This document shows, piece by piece, positions 9,128 to 21,488 of a DNA stretch of 50,072 nt. The stretch spans positions 7,724-57,795 of the forward strand of contig BRYA01000256.1 of assembly GCA_030267965.1 (NCBI GenBank). Reading direction: 5' to 3'. A program made the translations under genes and the position numbers. The notes beneath the pieces are model-generated. The model had not been told where the DNA came from, did no database searches, and saw only the letters and a list, made by a program, of their open reading frames with translations. Position 1 is the stretch's first letter. The number at the start of each line of letters is the position of its first letter. The stretch comes from Triparma columacea (lineage: Eukaryota > Sar > Bolidophyceae > Parmales > Triparmaceae).

Positions 9128-12100
9128 ATGGTATCAGGCGCATCACTTATCATACCCCTAGCCTCATCAGCTGATGAAACTATAGAGATCTTTGTATCAG
9201 AGCTTCCAACAATTTCCTCCGACGAAATCGTCTCCGCCCTGCAGAATGAGAAGGCTAACCCCAGCCTCTATCTCGACTTTGCTCTGGCTTATAAGAAGAT
9301 AGGGGACTTGGACAGCTACCGTGACATCCTGGAAGCCGGGGTGGACGTCCCTGTCCCTCATTGTGATGTCTCGGATGTGGCGGGGATGGAAGTTAAGACT
9401 TCCAAGATGCGCATATTCTGTGCTCTCGCTACGACCAAGGTCGCGGAGGCGGCGCAAATGTCAAAGGTGAGACAGACGGGGAGGGGGGAAAGGGACGATA
9501 AAAGGGACGAGACCAGCATCACCCATGGGTTACTTCCCATCAACTCATCTATCCCAACTCAACGTATCAACTAACACTACCACTACCACCTCCTCGTAGT
9601 CCCAGGGTGTCGATAGCGACATCACGAAGCTTAAGGTTGACGAGCTGTACGCGGAGGCCAACGATCTGTTTGACCTCTCCGACCGCATCAACCAGTTCTG
9701 GCCCATCACCTGGTGCTGCAAGGGGGTAATGTTCCTCCAGAAGTTCGAGCTCGACGGTTCCGCTGACTCCCAGAAGACCCTCGACCGCGCCAGGTACTAC
9801 TTCATGGCCGCCAAGAAGGAGGGTGACTCCCTCCCCTGCCACCTTGGTCTCGGTGCCGTCAACTACCTAGACGGCAAGTACAAGGACTCCGCCGGTAACT
9901 ACGCTAGGGCCATCTCCCTCTTCCCCGAGGAGTCCGGCGCCCCGGCTAGGGTGGCGCTGGGGCTGGCGTGCTACAAGCTAGGGCAGATTGACAGGGCCAA
10001 GGCGTGCTTCGATAGGGCGATCGAAATGGATGCGGGACTCACCGAGGGTGTGGTGGGGAGAGGTGAGAAAGGGGGGGGAAGAAGGGCAAGGACAGGGACA
10101 GGGACAGGGAAGCTGGAGAGAAACACAGCCACCCAACCTTTATACTAATGCAACCCCTAAAAATCCCTTCTGCAACTCGCTTCGCTCGTCGCTCGCTTCG
10201 CTCGTCGCCCAGCTGTCCTCGACCTGGCAGAGAGCGATGACACCACTGACGAGGGTCGGGCCCGGGTGGAAAACGCGATTAAGATGATCGTCACCAGCCC
10301 CCTCCACGACAACAACAACGCCATGGTTAAGAACCACCTCGCGAACCACTTCTTCTACGTCTACACCGCAATCCCTGGGACCGTCGCGCTCTTAGAGAAC
10401 AGCAACGGGACGGTCTTCAAGTGCAGCCAGAGTATGGACCTAAGACAGGGCGACAGGATCAGGATCGGTCTCGACTTTGAGACCTCCGTAGAGGCCAAGT
10501 CTGGAGACGAGATCACGGTCCTCAAGCCCTTCATACCGAAGCAGACTGACCCTAGCAACCTGACAGTCTACAAGCACGACTTCGACAGGGTCCTCAACTT
10601 CGCAAAGGCAGGATTCCACGCCACCAAGGTCGCGGCCGTACGCGCCGAGAGCTGCTGGCTGATGGGCCGTGTCTACCAGGTCCAGGGAGAGTACGAGAAC
10701 GCAGAGAAGTTCTACCACCAGGCGGTCAAGCTGGACTCCTCCTTCTCCCCCGCACTGTTCTCGTACTCGGAGATACTGGTTAGGAAGAAGGACTATTTCG
10801 CCGCAGTCGAGTGTTTGGAAAAGGTCCTGAAGACCATCCCAAATTCCCCCGACACCCTTTCCCTCCTTGGCTTCATCCTTGCCAAGGACGCCAATAAGCG
10901 CCCCAAGGCCCTGAATTACCTCCAGCGCGCCATCGAGCTCAACCCCCGCGACCCCACGATCCACCTCATGTACGCGACCGTCCTCAAGGGCAACGTGGTC
11001 GACTTCGCCCGGAGCCTGGAGGCGTACGGCAAGAGCATGGGCCTCGACGGCTCTGGCGTGAACCCCACGACTTACAACAACGTCGGGGTCCTCAACGCGT
11101 GGAAGAGCGACTTCGACGAGGCGGAGGAGAAGTACAACGCTGCCATAAAGCACCTGACGGGAATCAAGCTAGAGGGACCAGAGGCACTCGGAACCATCAC
11201 GAAGATCCTGGAGAGCGGCAAGGACCACGCGGTCACCATCGTCTTCAACCTCGCCAGGCTCTACGAGGAGAAGAAGGAATACGAGAAGGCCGCCAACATC
11301 CAGAAGACCATCATCAAGAGCCTCCCCGCTTACACTGGTAGCTACGTCAGGCTCGCGACCATCGCTCGGGACATGGGTGCGATGAAGCAGTGCGCCGAGT
11401 GGCTCAAGCAGGCCCTCGAGGTGTCCACCGACAACACCGAGCTCCTCTCCATGATCGGTCACTTCTGGATCGAGGACGGGGAGTACGAGATGGGGCAGAA
11501 GATCTACGAGAGGCTCCTGGACGAGGGGCAGTCCTTCATGCTACCGTACGCGCAGGTCAGCCTGGGGAACATATACTTCGCGAACGTTACGGCGGGGGGG
11601 GAGAGAGCCAACAAGCTCGTTGAGTACGCGACGCTATTCTACAAGAAGGCACTCAAGGCTGACCCAAGCAACGTCTACGCGGCCAGCGGACTCGGATGCG
11701 TGCTGGCTGAGAAGGTGAGAATAAAAGGGTGGGGGGGGGGAGGATCCAGAAGACCGGTATTGTCGCGTGGTTGGAGGAAGATAGGACGCACTCCCTTTTG
11801 AACCCCTCCCTCTAACGCAACACCGCATCGGGGCGTCTCTCTCGCAGGGGGAGGTCGAGAAGGCCAAGGTCGTGTTCCAGAGGGTCAGGGAGTGCTCCAA
11901 CGACGCGAACCCTTCCATTTTCCTCAACCTCGGGCACGTGCTCCTCGCCCTGGGCCAGCACGCCCCGGCGGTTGCCATGTACAAGAAGTACGTAGAGAGC
12001 CAGGGGGNNNNNNNNNNNNNNNNNNNNNNNNNNNNNNNNNNNNNNNNCTGGGGTACCTGGCCCATGCGCACTTCAGCTGGGCCAAGTTCTCAGAGGCGAG

Positions 12101-13007
12101 CCAGGACCCGGCGGAGGGATCGAAGATGGACGAGAGGTACGAGAAGGCGATGGAGTACTTGAGACAGAGCGAGAACATCACACCAGACAGTGAGGACATC
12201 GCATTCAATGTCGCGTTGCTCAAGAAGGACTTCGCGTACGGGGTCATGAGCAAGAGGGAGAAGGACCTCAAGAGGACTCTGAAGGAGGTCCAGCAGGCCA
12301 AGGTTCATCTCGAGGAAGCCAAGGCGACTTTCGAGGAGCTCAAGAAGGCGGAGAAATCCAAGACTGCCAACTTCAAGCATGAAAAGTGCGAGAAATTCGC
12401 CGAGGAGTGCGCCTTCGGGCTCTCTCAGATTGGCGACCAGATCAAATACGAGGCTGACAAGGAGGTGTACGACCAGAACAAGAGGGAAGAGCAGCGGAAG
12501 AAGGCCTTGGACGCCGAGCGTGAGAGGAAGATACAGGAGCTTACGAGGGAGGCTGAGGTCGCCGCAGAGGCCGAACGCCGCGAGAATCTCGCTAAGGAGA
12601 ACGCCGTCAAGGCGATGGAGCTCGCTGACAGCCTGAAGTACGGGATGGGGGCGTCGGGAACGAAGAAGAAGAGGGACGAAGACGCGATGGAGGACGACAG
12701 CGACGACGACGGGGTTGTCGCGGGGGCCGAGGTGGGAGGCGGGGACAACGACGACGAGGATGGGCTGGGGGCGGTGCCTACCAACGCGGACCTCTTCGGG
12801 GGGGAGGACAGCAGCGACTCTGACGGAGACGACAACAACGCAGGCACGGAGGGGGGCAAGGGGGACGGGAAGGCGGAGGCGGAGGCGACGGGCAAGGAAG
12901 CGGTGAACAAACTCTTCGAGGACACCGATAGCGAAGAGGAGGAGGAAGGAGATAAGGGGGGGGATGAACCTGTGGCCAAGAAAAGGAAGGTCATCGAGGA
13001 GGAATAG
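9128..13007 (+). CDS. CTR9: CTR9, Paf1 complex TPR subunit
   Basis: Four exons: 9128-9466, 9600-10062, 10213-11714 and 11848-13007, all with GTGAGA donors and in-phase joins. About 1150 aa, matching the usual CTR9 size. TPR helices run through most of the protein (for example YENAEKFYHQAVKLDSSFSP and RPKALNYLQRAIELNPRDP). After the last TPRs comes the CTR9 C-terminal region: a charged coiled coil (RKKALDAERERKIQELTREA), then an acidic Asp/Glu/Gly tail ending AKKRKVIEEE with a nuclear-signal-like patch. Known role: scaffold of the Paf1 complex on RNA polymerase II during elongation and histone modification. A run of 40 N (12008-12047) lies inside exon 4, and the frames on its two sides differ by one base. 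The gap length is therefore not literal, or the gap hides an intron. Confidence 0.93.
12008..12047. other. Assembly gap (40 N) inside CTR9 exon
   Basis: Forty unknown bases. Upstream the frame ends AMYKKYVESQG; downstream it resumes LGYLAHAHFSWAKF. Both sides are clearly CTR9, but they are not in the same frame across exactly 40 bases. The true length must differ by 1 modulo 3, or include an intron. Only about a dozen residues seem to be missing. Confidence 0.97.
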
Positions 13008-13060
13008 GGGAGGCTGGCTAGGGCATTATAAAGCAAAACACGTTGAAGAAATGACAAACT

Positions 13061-15454
13061 TTATGTACAACTATAATTGTGTGTGAAGGTTGAGGTGATA
13101 TGATGAGAGGTGGTTTGAGACTCTGTCATGATGGAATTGTCTCCCCGACGGCGGCAATTGTCGCAACGCTGCCCGGCAACTACAGCCTCTAGCCTGGAGA
13201 TCTCCTGCTTTAAGGTTTTGATCTGTTGGCTTTCTTCGACTAAATGCTCCTCCCTCTCCTTATTATTATCATCGGATGTGTTGGGAGTCAAATGCTTCTC
13301 CCTCTCCTTATTATTATCGGATGTGTTGGTAGTAGTACCATGCTCCTTGAGGGTGGCGCGCGTGACGATACTCAAGGGGCGCTTGTCGACCTCCTCCTTC
13401 AGCTCATCGAGGTGGGCCTTGACTTGCGCGAAGCCTTCGGCGTCATTGTACCAAGCGAACCTTTGAAGACTCTTGGTGAAGAAGGAGTCGATTAGGTGGC
13501 CGGAAAATTGATTGCATCCTTTTGGTAAGTTTTTGTCGCCTCCGCCAAGGATATCGCCGTCACTCTTGAGCCCAAGAAGCCACGCCTTCACCTTATCTTT
13601 AGCGAAGTATTTTGGGTGCGTCTCAAGCCATATGTATGTTCTCTGCTGGTCCTTCGTATTTGCATCATAAAGAAGCTGGTGTGCATCAAAAAGCCAGTCA
13701 TAGAACATCGCCGGGGTACGTCTGCTCCTATAGAAGTTCGATCGGCGGGACCTCATAATGAATCTTAGAAAAAGTGTAGCGCCAATGATTGTTGCGAAAA
13801 GCGCTATGAAGAACATCGTTATCACGGTCTCTCCCCTAATATGTACTGCTTCAGCGGTGGCATCGCTGCTCGCAAAGTTGTTCGTCGCAAATATGACGAC
13901 AATGGCACAGGAGATGACCCTGTATACGATTATGGAAGAGTACCATCCACCCCCTATGAAACCGTCGCTGTGAAGTGGCACAAACGGCATCACGCTCATA
14001 AGGACGTAAAGACAGAAGTTGAAGCAAGGGGAAATGACGTTGCTGCCTGGTTGCTCAAGAATAAAGATCAACTGGTCCCTGCTCGCCAACACTGCGCAAA
14101 CCGCAGCAAACTCGCAACCCATGACAAGTGGTACGTAATACGAGTCAAAGGCAGTAAGCGCTGCAGAGAGGGCTATCATGGAACACGCTAGGTAGCCCCC
14201 GTAGCATAGAAACATCCCAGCTTCAACGATAACGGTGTGATATTTCGCAATAGGGACAAATCCATAAAGAGGGTTGCAGTAGGGTCCCTTCTTCTGTTTG
14301 TTCTGCGCAGGCAACACGATGTGAGGACATGTGCGTAAAGAATTACCTGTTACTACAACCCCCCCTCATCTTACAGTGGACTGTACTCACCATCATACTC
14401 CTCTCAAACATCATGGTGCAGTCCGTCGTGATATATGCCGCACTCACTACACTGCTAAAAATGGAGAATCCGATAACCCACGATATTTCCTTAGTGCGGT
14501 AGAGTACAAATAGCTGCAGTACAATCTCTGGTATCACTTCGAATATGAGTTCGAACATCCTGGGGGGGAGGGGGGGGTGAGCACACCATTGAAAGCCCAT
14601 ACGAATACCCTAATCAACCCTCTCAATGCCCCCCTCTCCCCTTCCTTCTCACCTTGATATGAGGAACGCCAAAAATGGGTCTAGCGTATCATCTTCATTA
14701 GTATCCCATCCTCCCCACACTCTCGCGCCGTGATATATCGGGTTGAGCTGCAGCACTGCAAGAACCGCCCCTTTCGCGATTGCCTTCGTACCCTTCTTCT
14801 GATTCTCAATGAACGCCAAAGCAACGTTGGACAGTGTTGCCAGCGCAAGAAGGGAGACGGAAATGTGAAAGAAGCGTATTGTCGCCTCTCCTCCTTCTCT
14901 ATACTCTTTCAATACCAAGACGTCCGTTATCAAGTCAGTGTATGTCAATGCAAGTGAAAGTAGTATCCTCACACCGAGCCCAATTCTCGCTAACTTCATT
15001 CCTGCCGACGAGCGAGGTACAGCAATTGCTGTAAGTCAAAAGAGATGGTTGGGGCAGCTTCGCCCCTCTGTTTCGATCCTCACGCACCTGGCTTGATCTT
15101 GGGACCGAGGCTAAGGAGGATTGCCCTAGTTAGTACAGCAATTTCACCATCTGGAAGCACCTCATCGCAGAACTCTCTGATAGCATTCTCGACATTCCCT
15201 CTACAAGCTTTCACCAGGTCGACGTACGCTTGAGCTACAACATTAGCGCTGTCCTCCAAAGACGAAGAAGAAGGAGAAGAAGAAGTAGAAGAAGTTTGGA
15301 ATTCCCTCAGCTTACCCGACACCTGCTTCAAAGTGATTTGGTTGTAGTCTTGGAAATTCACCGACACTATCAGGCCTTCGTCGATAGACTTCCGGCGGAA
15401 GGACGTCCGGTGGTCGAAAGACAATGTGCTTTCTGCGACCTTGGCAGCTGGCAT
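13061..15454 (-). CDS. Multipass membrane protein, heterokont/XK-like family
   Basis: Four exons: 15454-15088, 15028-14653, 14559-14391 and 14302-13061. All joins keep frame; product 717 aa. I start at the first in-frame ATG (MPAAKVAESTLSF). Residues 1-120 are soluble and serine-rich in part. From about residue 135 there are eight to ten membrane helices. Signature pieces are LTYTDLITDVLVLKEY, LQLNPIYHGARVWGG and LIFEVIPEIVLQLFVLY. The E-x-x-P-x-x-x-L-Q helix recalls XK-related scramblase-type proteins and a family I associate with stramenopiles. The C-terminal 200 residues are cytosolic-looking and end in a coiled coil (QQIKTLKQEISRLEAVV) with a small Cys/Arg tail. Substrate and role are unknown. 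Its 3' end converges on CTR9, 53 bp away. Confidence 0.75.
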
Positions 15455-15644
15455 TGATGCAATCTGCCTGCCCGAACTTCCAATGCCACATACTGCCCAA
15501 CTTTGCCCAACTGTTTTCACAACTGAACTTAATAAGTTCACTTGGTTTGAATCGAATGGCGTGAAAGGAGCTTATTTTCATGTTACCACCTGGTTCAGCA
15601 ATGAGATAATCAAATCACGTATCGCAACAACTTGTTTCACTGAC

Positions 15645-16110
15645 AAGTAAAATCATAAAACGACACAATTTCATTTGACGTTTATTTTTATATTTTACAA
15701 ATAATAAACATTTTCTAACAAAATTTAAATTCTAGAGATTTCAAGTACAATTTTGAGACATTTTAAATTTATAAATTTTGGGGAATAGCTTTTCGTGTCT
15801 TAAATAATCAAATATAAAATCAAAATGATTAAAGTGTTTGTATAAAATGTTTATAATACAAAATAATAAAAATGGGAAGTTGATGAGTGATTCATTTTTA
15901 TAATATATTTTTGATGTTTCAAAACTTTATTAAACAATATAATGATCAAATTAAAAAGTAAATGATAAATTTCAACTTCATAATCGCTCATTCTAAAAAT
16001 GTCAAATCTGACAAAAAAATTGTTTTCGTCTACAATTTCAAAGCTACCACTCGCCGTAGCATCATCTCAAGCTCCTGAATAGCCTTCTTCTCTCATTGCC
16101 CGTTCACTTC
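15645..16110. other. AT-rich island in divergent promoter
   Basis: The 722 bp between the divergent starts at 15454 and 16177 contains a block that is strikingly AT-rich (largely A and T with runs such as aaatttaaattct), in a window otherwise rich in G and C. There is no open frame, no tandem repeat and no tRNA-like fold that I can see. It may be a nucleosome-free promoter, a replication origin or the remains of an insertion. Confidence 0.6.
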
Positions 16111-16176
16111 TTGCCTCATATAGTTGCAGTTTAACCATAAACCATAGAAATTCATATTACCGTCAAGTCAGCCGAA

Positions 16177-17671
16177 ATGTTGGTCTCCCGATTGTTCCCT
16201 CGGGTGCTTCCCAAGATTAATGGACCTGTTAGAACCTTAGCTTCCTCAGCTAGATCTCCATTAGCCAATATAGCAGAACTGTCAAAGGCGCGCCTCAGTA
16301 GCCTTGTGGTATTAACGACGAGCTGTGGATTCCTCTCTGCTGGTCTCCCCCTGTATGTGTCTGTGCCGACGTTGGTCGGTGCCTCTGTCGGGACAGCTTT
16401 GTGCGCATCTTCTGCTGGCACAATAAACCAGGTACTCGGTAAGGTTGAAATCAAAGGCCTTCTCCATCTGCTTTCATCTGCTTCTCTTACACCTTCTCCT
16501 CTCCGTTCCTCCCCCCCCCCCCCCCCCCATCAGAGGTAGATAGAGATAAAAGGATGAAGCGTACCCGCCATCGTCCCCTGCCTTCCGGTGACGTTTCGAT
16601 TTCTCAGGTGAGAATAATGGCAGGGTTGGGTTAATTGGCAGATTATTGAGTTGTTAGCTTCTTGCGACTTGCTCGCTCCGCTCGCTTCTTGCACTAACGC
16701 ATTTTTTTCACAACTCGCTACGCTTCGCTACCCTTCGCTACGGTCGTCGCACGTACATAGGCTTCCATGCTGGCAACAGCTACTGGTGCGTTGGGTGGCA
16801 CTGTCCTTTATCTCACCACTGACCCCCTGACTACCTTACTGGGAGTTGGGAACATTGCCCTGTATGCCCCCATATATACGCTGAGCAAACAGAGCACGGA
16901 GTGGAACACTTGGATTGGTGCCGTTGTCGGGGCGATCCCCCCCGTGATGGGCTGGACTGCGTCAGGTGGATCGCTGATGGATCCCGAGTGTCTGTTCCTA
17001 GGTTCTTCCCTCTTCCTTTGGCAGTTCCCTCATTTTTTTGCGCTCTCGTGGATGCACAGGAAGGATTACGCCCAGGGTGGGTTTCAGATGGTTCCAGTCA
17101 ACGACCCTACCGGTGAGCGCACAGCCTCCTTGATATTCCGTTACTCCGTCTACCTCTCCGCGCTCCCAATTGCATCGACGATTGTGGGCATGACGAACCC
17201 CATGTTTGCCGTCGAGGGGTGCCTTCTGAATGGTTACTTATTATACAAGAGTAGGAAGGTAAGGGGGGGGGGGGAAGGAGCGAGGAGACGACATTGGCTT
17301 AACCTTGACCTCAACATTTATAGCCAACCTTCTCCGACTCGCTTAACTGCTGCACGCTAACCCCCCCTCCCCCCCCCTCCCACCTCCCCTAGTTTCAACA
17401 AGATAAATCAAATCAGAACGCCAGGAAGATATTCTTGACCTCGCTTTGGTACCTCCCCTGTCTCCTCGGCCTCTTCATTCTGCACAATAAGAATTGGGAT
17501 GACGAGGAGAGGGAGGGAGTCTTGACTGAGAAGGTAAAGATGATGAAGGAGAAGGGGTTGGAGTACTGCTTCCACGAAAAGGTTGACGCTAAAGACTTGT
17601 GCCCTGTTCCCCATAGCAAGGATGGCGGAAAGGAGGGGGAGAAGGAAAAGGAGAAGAAGGCTTCAAAATAG
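16177..17671 (+). CDS. COX10: COX10, protoheme IX farnesyltransferase
   Basis: Four exons: 16177-16438, 16534-16607, 16761-17258 and 17393-17671; 370 aa, all phases consistent. The N-terminus (MLVSRLFPRVLPKI) is Arg-rich and amphipathic, as in a mitochondrial presequence. Exon junction 1/2 builds the prenyltransferase Asp-rich motif NQVLEVDRDKRMKRTRHRPL, which binds magnesium and farnesyl diphosphate. Further family blocks are NTWIGAVVGAIPPVMGWTA and LWQFPHFFALSWMHRKDYA. Reaction: protoheme plus farnesyl diphosphate gives heme O, the precursor of heme A for cytochrome oxidase, in the mitochondrial inner membrane. The tail is lysine-rich (EKEKEKKASK). An AATAAA lies 43 bp past the stop codon. 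Confidence 0.95.
16511..16528. repeat. C18 homopolymer before a 3' splice site
   Basis: An uninterrupted run of 18 C lies immediately before the COX10 exon 2 acceptor (catcag). It serves as the polypyrimidine tract, made of C instead of the usual U-rich mix. Similar but shorter C-runs precede other acceptors in the window. Confidence 0.85.
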
Positions 17672-17713
17672 AATGCGGGGTTACGATTTTGTAAAATACA
17701 TCCCATCCCTTGC

Positions 17714-17719
17714 AATAAA
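17714..17719 (+). terminator. Polyadenylation-signal-like AATAAA (COX10)
   Basis: An AATAAA hexamer sits 43 bp past the COX10 stop codon and only about 20 bp before the convergent DHX35 stop codon. COX10 mRNA would therefore end inside or against the DHX35 3' coding end. Use of the signal is inferred from position only. Confidence 0.45.
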
Positions 17720-17737
17720 AACAACACGGCCTTTCCT

Positions 17738-20400
17738 TCACACCCCCCCAACCCCCCCCTTCTTCATATAAACTTTGTCTCCCCCCTCCCTCAGGAGCCA
17801 GTTCCCGTCGATTCCGCTAACATTACAGATCCTGACAGTCCCCTCCCTCCCATCCTCCGTGTTCCCGTAAACGATATACTCGCTGAATCTCCCGAACCTC
17901 CCAAACACGCTCCCCGGGTGTACCTCAACCGCCGTCCCCCCCCTCATCGTCCTGTACCTTCCATCGCTCCCTATCCTCGCCGCGTTGAAGACGTGCCCAG
18001 CCGCCAAGGCCTGTAGTATCAACCTCTCCCCTTCCTCCTCCGTCCCCGCACTGCTCAACCTATTCCCTTTGATCATTCTTGAGCACAGTCTTCTAAGCTG
18101 ACCCCTGATTTCGTCTGCCTTCCTAACAGCCCTCTGGTTAACGAACTTTTCCTTACACCAGCCCCCGTTCCTCCAATCCTCCCCTTCCATAATTCTAGCG
18201 AAAACAATGTGGTCACCACCACCACGAGCCATCTCTCCAACAACCACATCCCTGTCCCGACCCTGCTGCTGGGAACGGGGCTTTACCATTATACCGTTTA
18301 CCTGGCACGCAGCCGCCACCGCAATGACCTGTGATGAGGGACGAGTCGACGAAGTTTCAGCGAGATGTAGAGAATACTTGCGTTAATGGTAATAAGTGTG
18401 TGGCCTCCACGGGGTAGGCCTCGGCGTCTTTTCGTTCCCGCTCAACGTTGCATTTCCTCGTGCGAAGTTGTGTTCTTCCGTCTTTGCTCCTTATGCCTTT
18501 CCACCCTTCCCCCTTCTCCCCTAAAACACTCACCTCTTCCGCCGCTCCATTTTTAATCCCCTCGATAACCGTTCTTCCCATTTTAGCATCTAACGGAAAT
18601 TCCGCCATAACGTCACCTACCCCCTCCACGATCTCGCAGTTCTCATTAATAGCCCCCAGAGCGTACAGCTCTTCAAGAGCCTCCTCCAGTGCTTCTATTG
18701 GTGGGGGGGTTAGCATTTTGAACTTGGCTATGTTAGAGACTCCTAGGAGCTTTAAAGTTAAGACAAGGCTGGTTAGTGGTGTCCTTAAAATCTCGGGTGG
18801 AGCGCAGTCGTCCATGCCTTCGTAAGTCTCCGAAGTGTATAGCCTTGCATGGCGGTTAGCGAAAGAGCGTGCGATAGCGCAAGTGGGGGTTTGGGTTGGT
18901 GGTTGGTGGTCGAAACGTCACGGTTGTCCTCTTGTCCTTAATGTTCATCCATAATTTATGCGTCTAATCCATTGCACATCCCCCCCACCTGTTCTCACCT
19001 GTAGCATTTCCCCCTGCAAACTCTCCCCGCTCTCCCCGCTCTTTGTTTCGCGTTGCTTTTGCTCCCTTGTCCTACCACTAGTCTCTCGACCCCCCTGCCG
19101 CAGTCGAACCATGGGCCCTTGCTCGTCCCGCTGTCCACGACGAACTTAACGAAAGGGAGCGTCAGGCTGGTCTCAGCGATGCTGGAACGACAGCAGCAGT
19201 TTGTTGGGAGGGGCACAAAGACAGAGGCCGTTAGTTGCGTGGGTTGGGGGGTTTAAAGAAAAGGCGCTCGGGCTCAGCTTTAGCGTCGCCGTTCCTTCTC
19301 ACCTGGTGCTGAATATCGCCCTCCTTTCCCCCCTCCCCGGTTCCCCTAGAGTCTGCTTGATCATGTTCTCAGGTAGCGCCGCGTACAGGGGCAGGGGACG
19401 GAGCCTGCTTTTCTTTCCCAAGCTTTCAACGGTCATCCGCACCGCCTCCTCGATGTCAGAAGCTTGGGGTAGGAACACCAGGATGTCTCCCCCCCCCTCA
19501 TTTGCGTGTATGCTGAGAACGGTTTCCACGGCCTTTGTGATGTAATTAGACGCCGGGGATTGGAGGTACATTATCTCCACATCATGCGACCTTTTTGAGG
19601 GGGAGGGAAGAGTCGTCGAGATAGAAGCGTCGTTCGCAATCATCCCTTCGTGTTAGACATACCTTCGTTTTGCGTGCCGAAAATCTCTCCGGTCTGGTCC
19701 AAAGTCAAACTCACCTTCCGTCTACGCTTATAATCTCACCCTTAACCTCCTCCCCCTTCCTTCCCTTCCCCTCCTTCCCCCCCGTGAAGAATTCTAGAAA
19801 ACTCTCCGCGTCAATAGTAGCCGAGCAAACAATAACCCTAAGAGTGGGCCGTTGTGGTAGTATCTTCAAGAGTAAACCGAGTAGAATATCCTGGTTAATA
19901 TTCCTTTCATGTGCTTCATCAACAACAACAACACTATAGTCAGAGAGAAGGGGGTCCATACGTGCCTCGCCTACAAGAACACCGTCGGTTACGAATTTGA
20001 TTTTGGTGGATGCGGAGGTAGAATCGTCAAAGCGGAGCTTGTAACCAACCTCATTACCACGACCACCTAATTCGTGGGAAACACGATCGGATAACCTTAC
20101 GGCTGCAACTCTTCGTGGCTGTGTTATAACTACCTGGTGGTTGTTACCGCACCAGCCAGAGGAGAGCAGGTATTGGGGTATCTGGGTGGATTTTCCTGAA
20201 CCTGTTTCACCTACTATTATCAACACTTGATTGTGCTCGAGAGTGTAAAGGATCTGACGACGGTGGGACTTTATGGGTAGGGGAGGAGGAGCTTTTGAAG
20301 TGTTTGAGGGAGGATGAAAGGTTGGAGTGTAGGAGAAATCGGAAGGGGTGGAATCTACAAGAAGGGGAGGTGGGGGGGCTTGTTGTCCTGGGCGCCACAT
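17738..20400 (-). CDS. DHX35: DHX35-type DEAH-box RNA helicase
   Basis: Five exons: 20400-19715, 19590-19303, 19181-18999, 18843-18534 and 18328-17738. All splice phases agree; 685 aa, close to animal DHX35 (about 700). The protein opens with MWRPG, as DHX35 has a WRPG near its start. Motifs in order: I GETGSGKSTQIPQYLL, Ia TQPRRVAAVRLSDR, II DEAH (VVVVDEAHERN), III SAT, IV-V (LVFLPQASDIEEAV and STSIAETSLTLP), VI QRAGRAGR. The HA2 and OB-fold regions follow (TPPPIEALEEALEELYALGA; HVFNAARIGSDGRYRTMRGG). Known role: spliceosome-associated ATP-dependent RNA helicase in the nucleus. It shares a 343-bp divergent promoter with bS21m and converges with COX10 (66 bp between stop codons). Confidence 0.92.
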
Positions 20401-20743
20401 ATTGTGGGTTGCTGAGAGGGTATGTGTTGGGTGTGTTGTGTGGTATGTGTGGTATGTGGTGCGTGGTGTTATGACCTCTAAAAGCCCTCAAATCTGATTC
20501 CAATTTCTCCCCAAATCTCTCCTTTCTCCTCATTGCCACAAAAACGAACTCAAAACGACATTTGAACACATAATCATCCAACAACATTACAAATACTACA
20601 TACAGATACCATAAATCAATCCCAATCATCATAAATAGTCCTAATAACCCTAAAAACATCCCAACCCTTCTGCCCTCTCAATACGTTCCCTCTCCTAATA
20701 TTTACCCTTAAATACGTCTAAATACAACAACATACACCTAAAC
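20401..20743. promoter_or_regulatory. Divergent promoter, DHX35 / bS21m
   Basis: 343 bp between start codons on opposite strands. It is AT-richer toward the bS21m side (20560-20740), with several aaatac and taaata stretches. No open frame with support. Both leaders must lie here, so the promoter is effectively shared. Confidence 0.5.
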
Positions 20744-21346
20744 ATGTTCACATCACTCCAATCAATCACCCGCACACTCTCAAATCGCTTCAAACCCCCC
20801 ACAACCTCCTCCCTAACCTCCTCCATCCGCCATTTCCGTGTAGAGGTAGATTCCCCCCCTTTAAACCACCGTAACTACGACTCCGTCCTCGAGCGTAACG
20901 CCAACAACGCGTACATGCAGCTGCAGAATTTAATGAAGAGCAGCAGAGTCGCGGGGAATATTAGGAGACATAAAGCTTATGAGAAACCACACGTTAAAAG
21001 AGTTAGGTTGGCAGAGTTGAAGGTTAGGAAGAGGAGGTGAGTGTTATGGGGGGAGGGGTGGGGGTGGGGAGGGGGGGGAGCAGTGGGGTTAAAGGCGAGA
21101 GGGAAAAGGACAAGGGAGGCAAAGTTTCCTGTGCCCCCTTTGTCCAAAATTAGAACCCAACACTGTTATGTTAGGGCTTCGTTAGTTTCTAACCTCCCCC
21201 TCCCCTTCCCCCTTCCCTCCCTTCGTTCCAAAAGTTTTGAGAAGATCCAGAAGCTGACATCATGGGTAGAGTGGCGTCGTGGGAACGGCCCTGGCATGAA
21301 GGTCAGACCATCCTTCACAAACACCAACTCAACACAAGATTCATGA
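20744..21346 (+). CDS. MRPS21: Mitochondrial small-subunit ribosomal protein bS21m
   Basis: Two exons: 20744-21036 and 21235-21346; GTGAGT donor, AG+T joined as Ser; 134 aa. The first 40 residues are Ser/Thr/Arg-rich and look like a mitochondrial presequence (SLQSITRTLSNRFK). Then comes the S21 core: short basic helices with NLMKSSRVAGNIRRHKAYEK and PHVKRVRLAELKVRKR, which resembles the EKPS/KRKR block of bacterial bS21. The extension after the intron (FEKIQKLTSWVEWRRGNGPG) is lineage-specific. Expected to act in the 3' domain of the mitochondrial small ribosomal subunit. Divergent from DHX35 and convergent with CWC25. Confidence 0.8.
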
Positions 21347-21488
21347 ACGAAATGAATAAGGGGACGCTAAGAATTTAAAGTGGTAGATGGGGATATGTAA
21401 AATGACGAGTGTTTAAAAAACCCCAAAACCCCCCTTTCTTTCCCCCCTCTTAATAAGTCCATAAATTTAACCTCAACCCAAAACGTAA

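Noticed and set aside
10440..11153. Minus-strand 237-codon frame inside CTR9
   Set aside because: Antisense shadow of a GC-rich coding exon; the plus frame is clearly TPR protein.
15312..15581. Minus-strand 89-codon frame (MKISSFHAIRF...)
   Set aside because: It overlaps the first exon of the membrane protein in another frame and does not connect in phase to the downstream exons.
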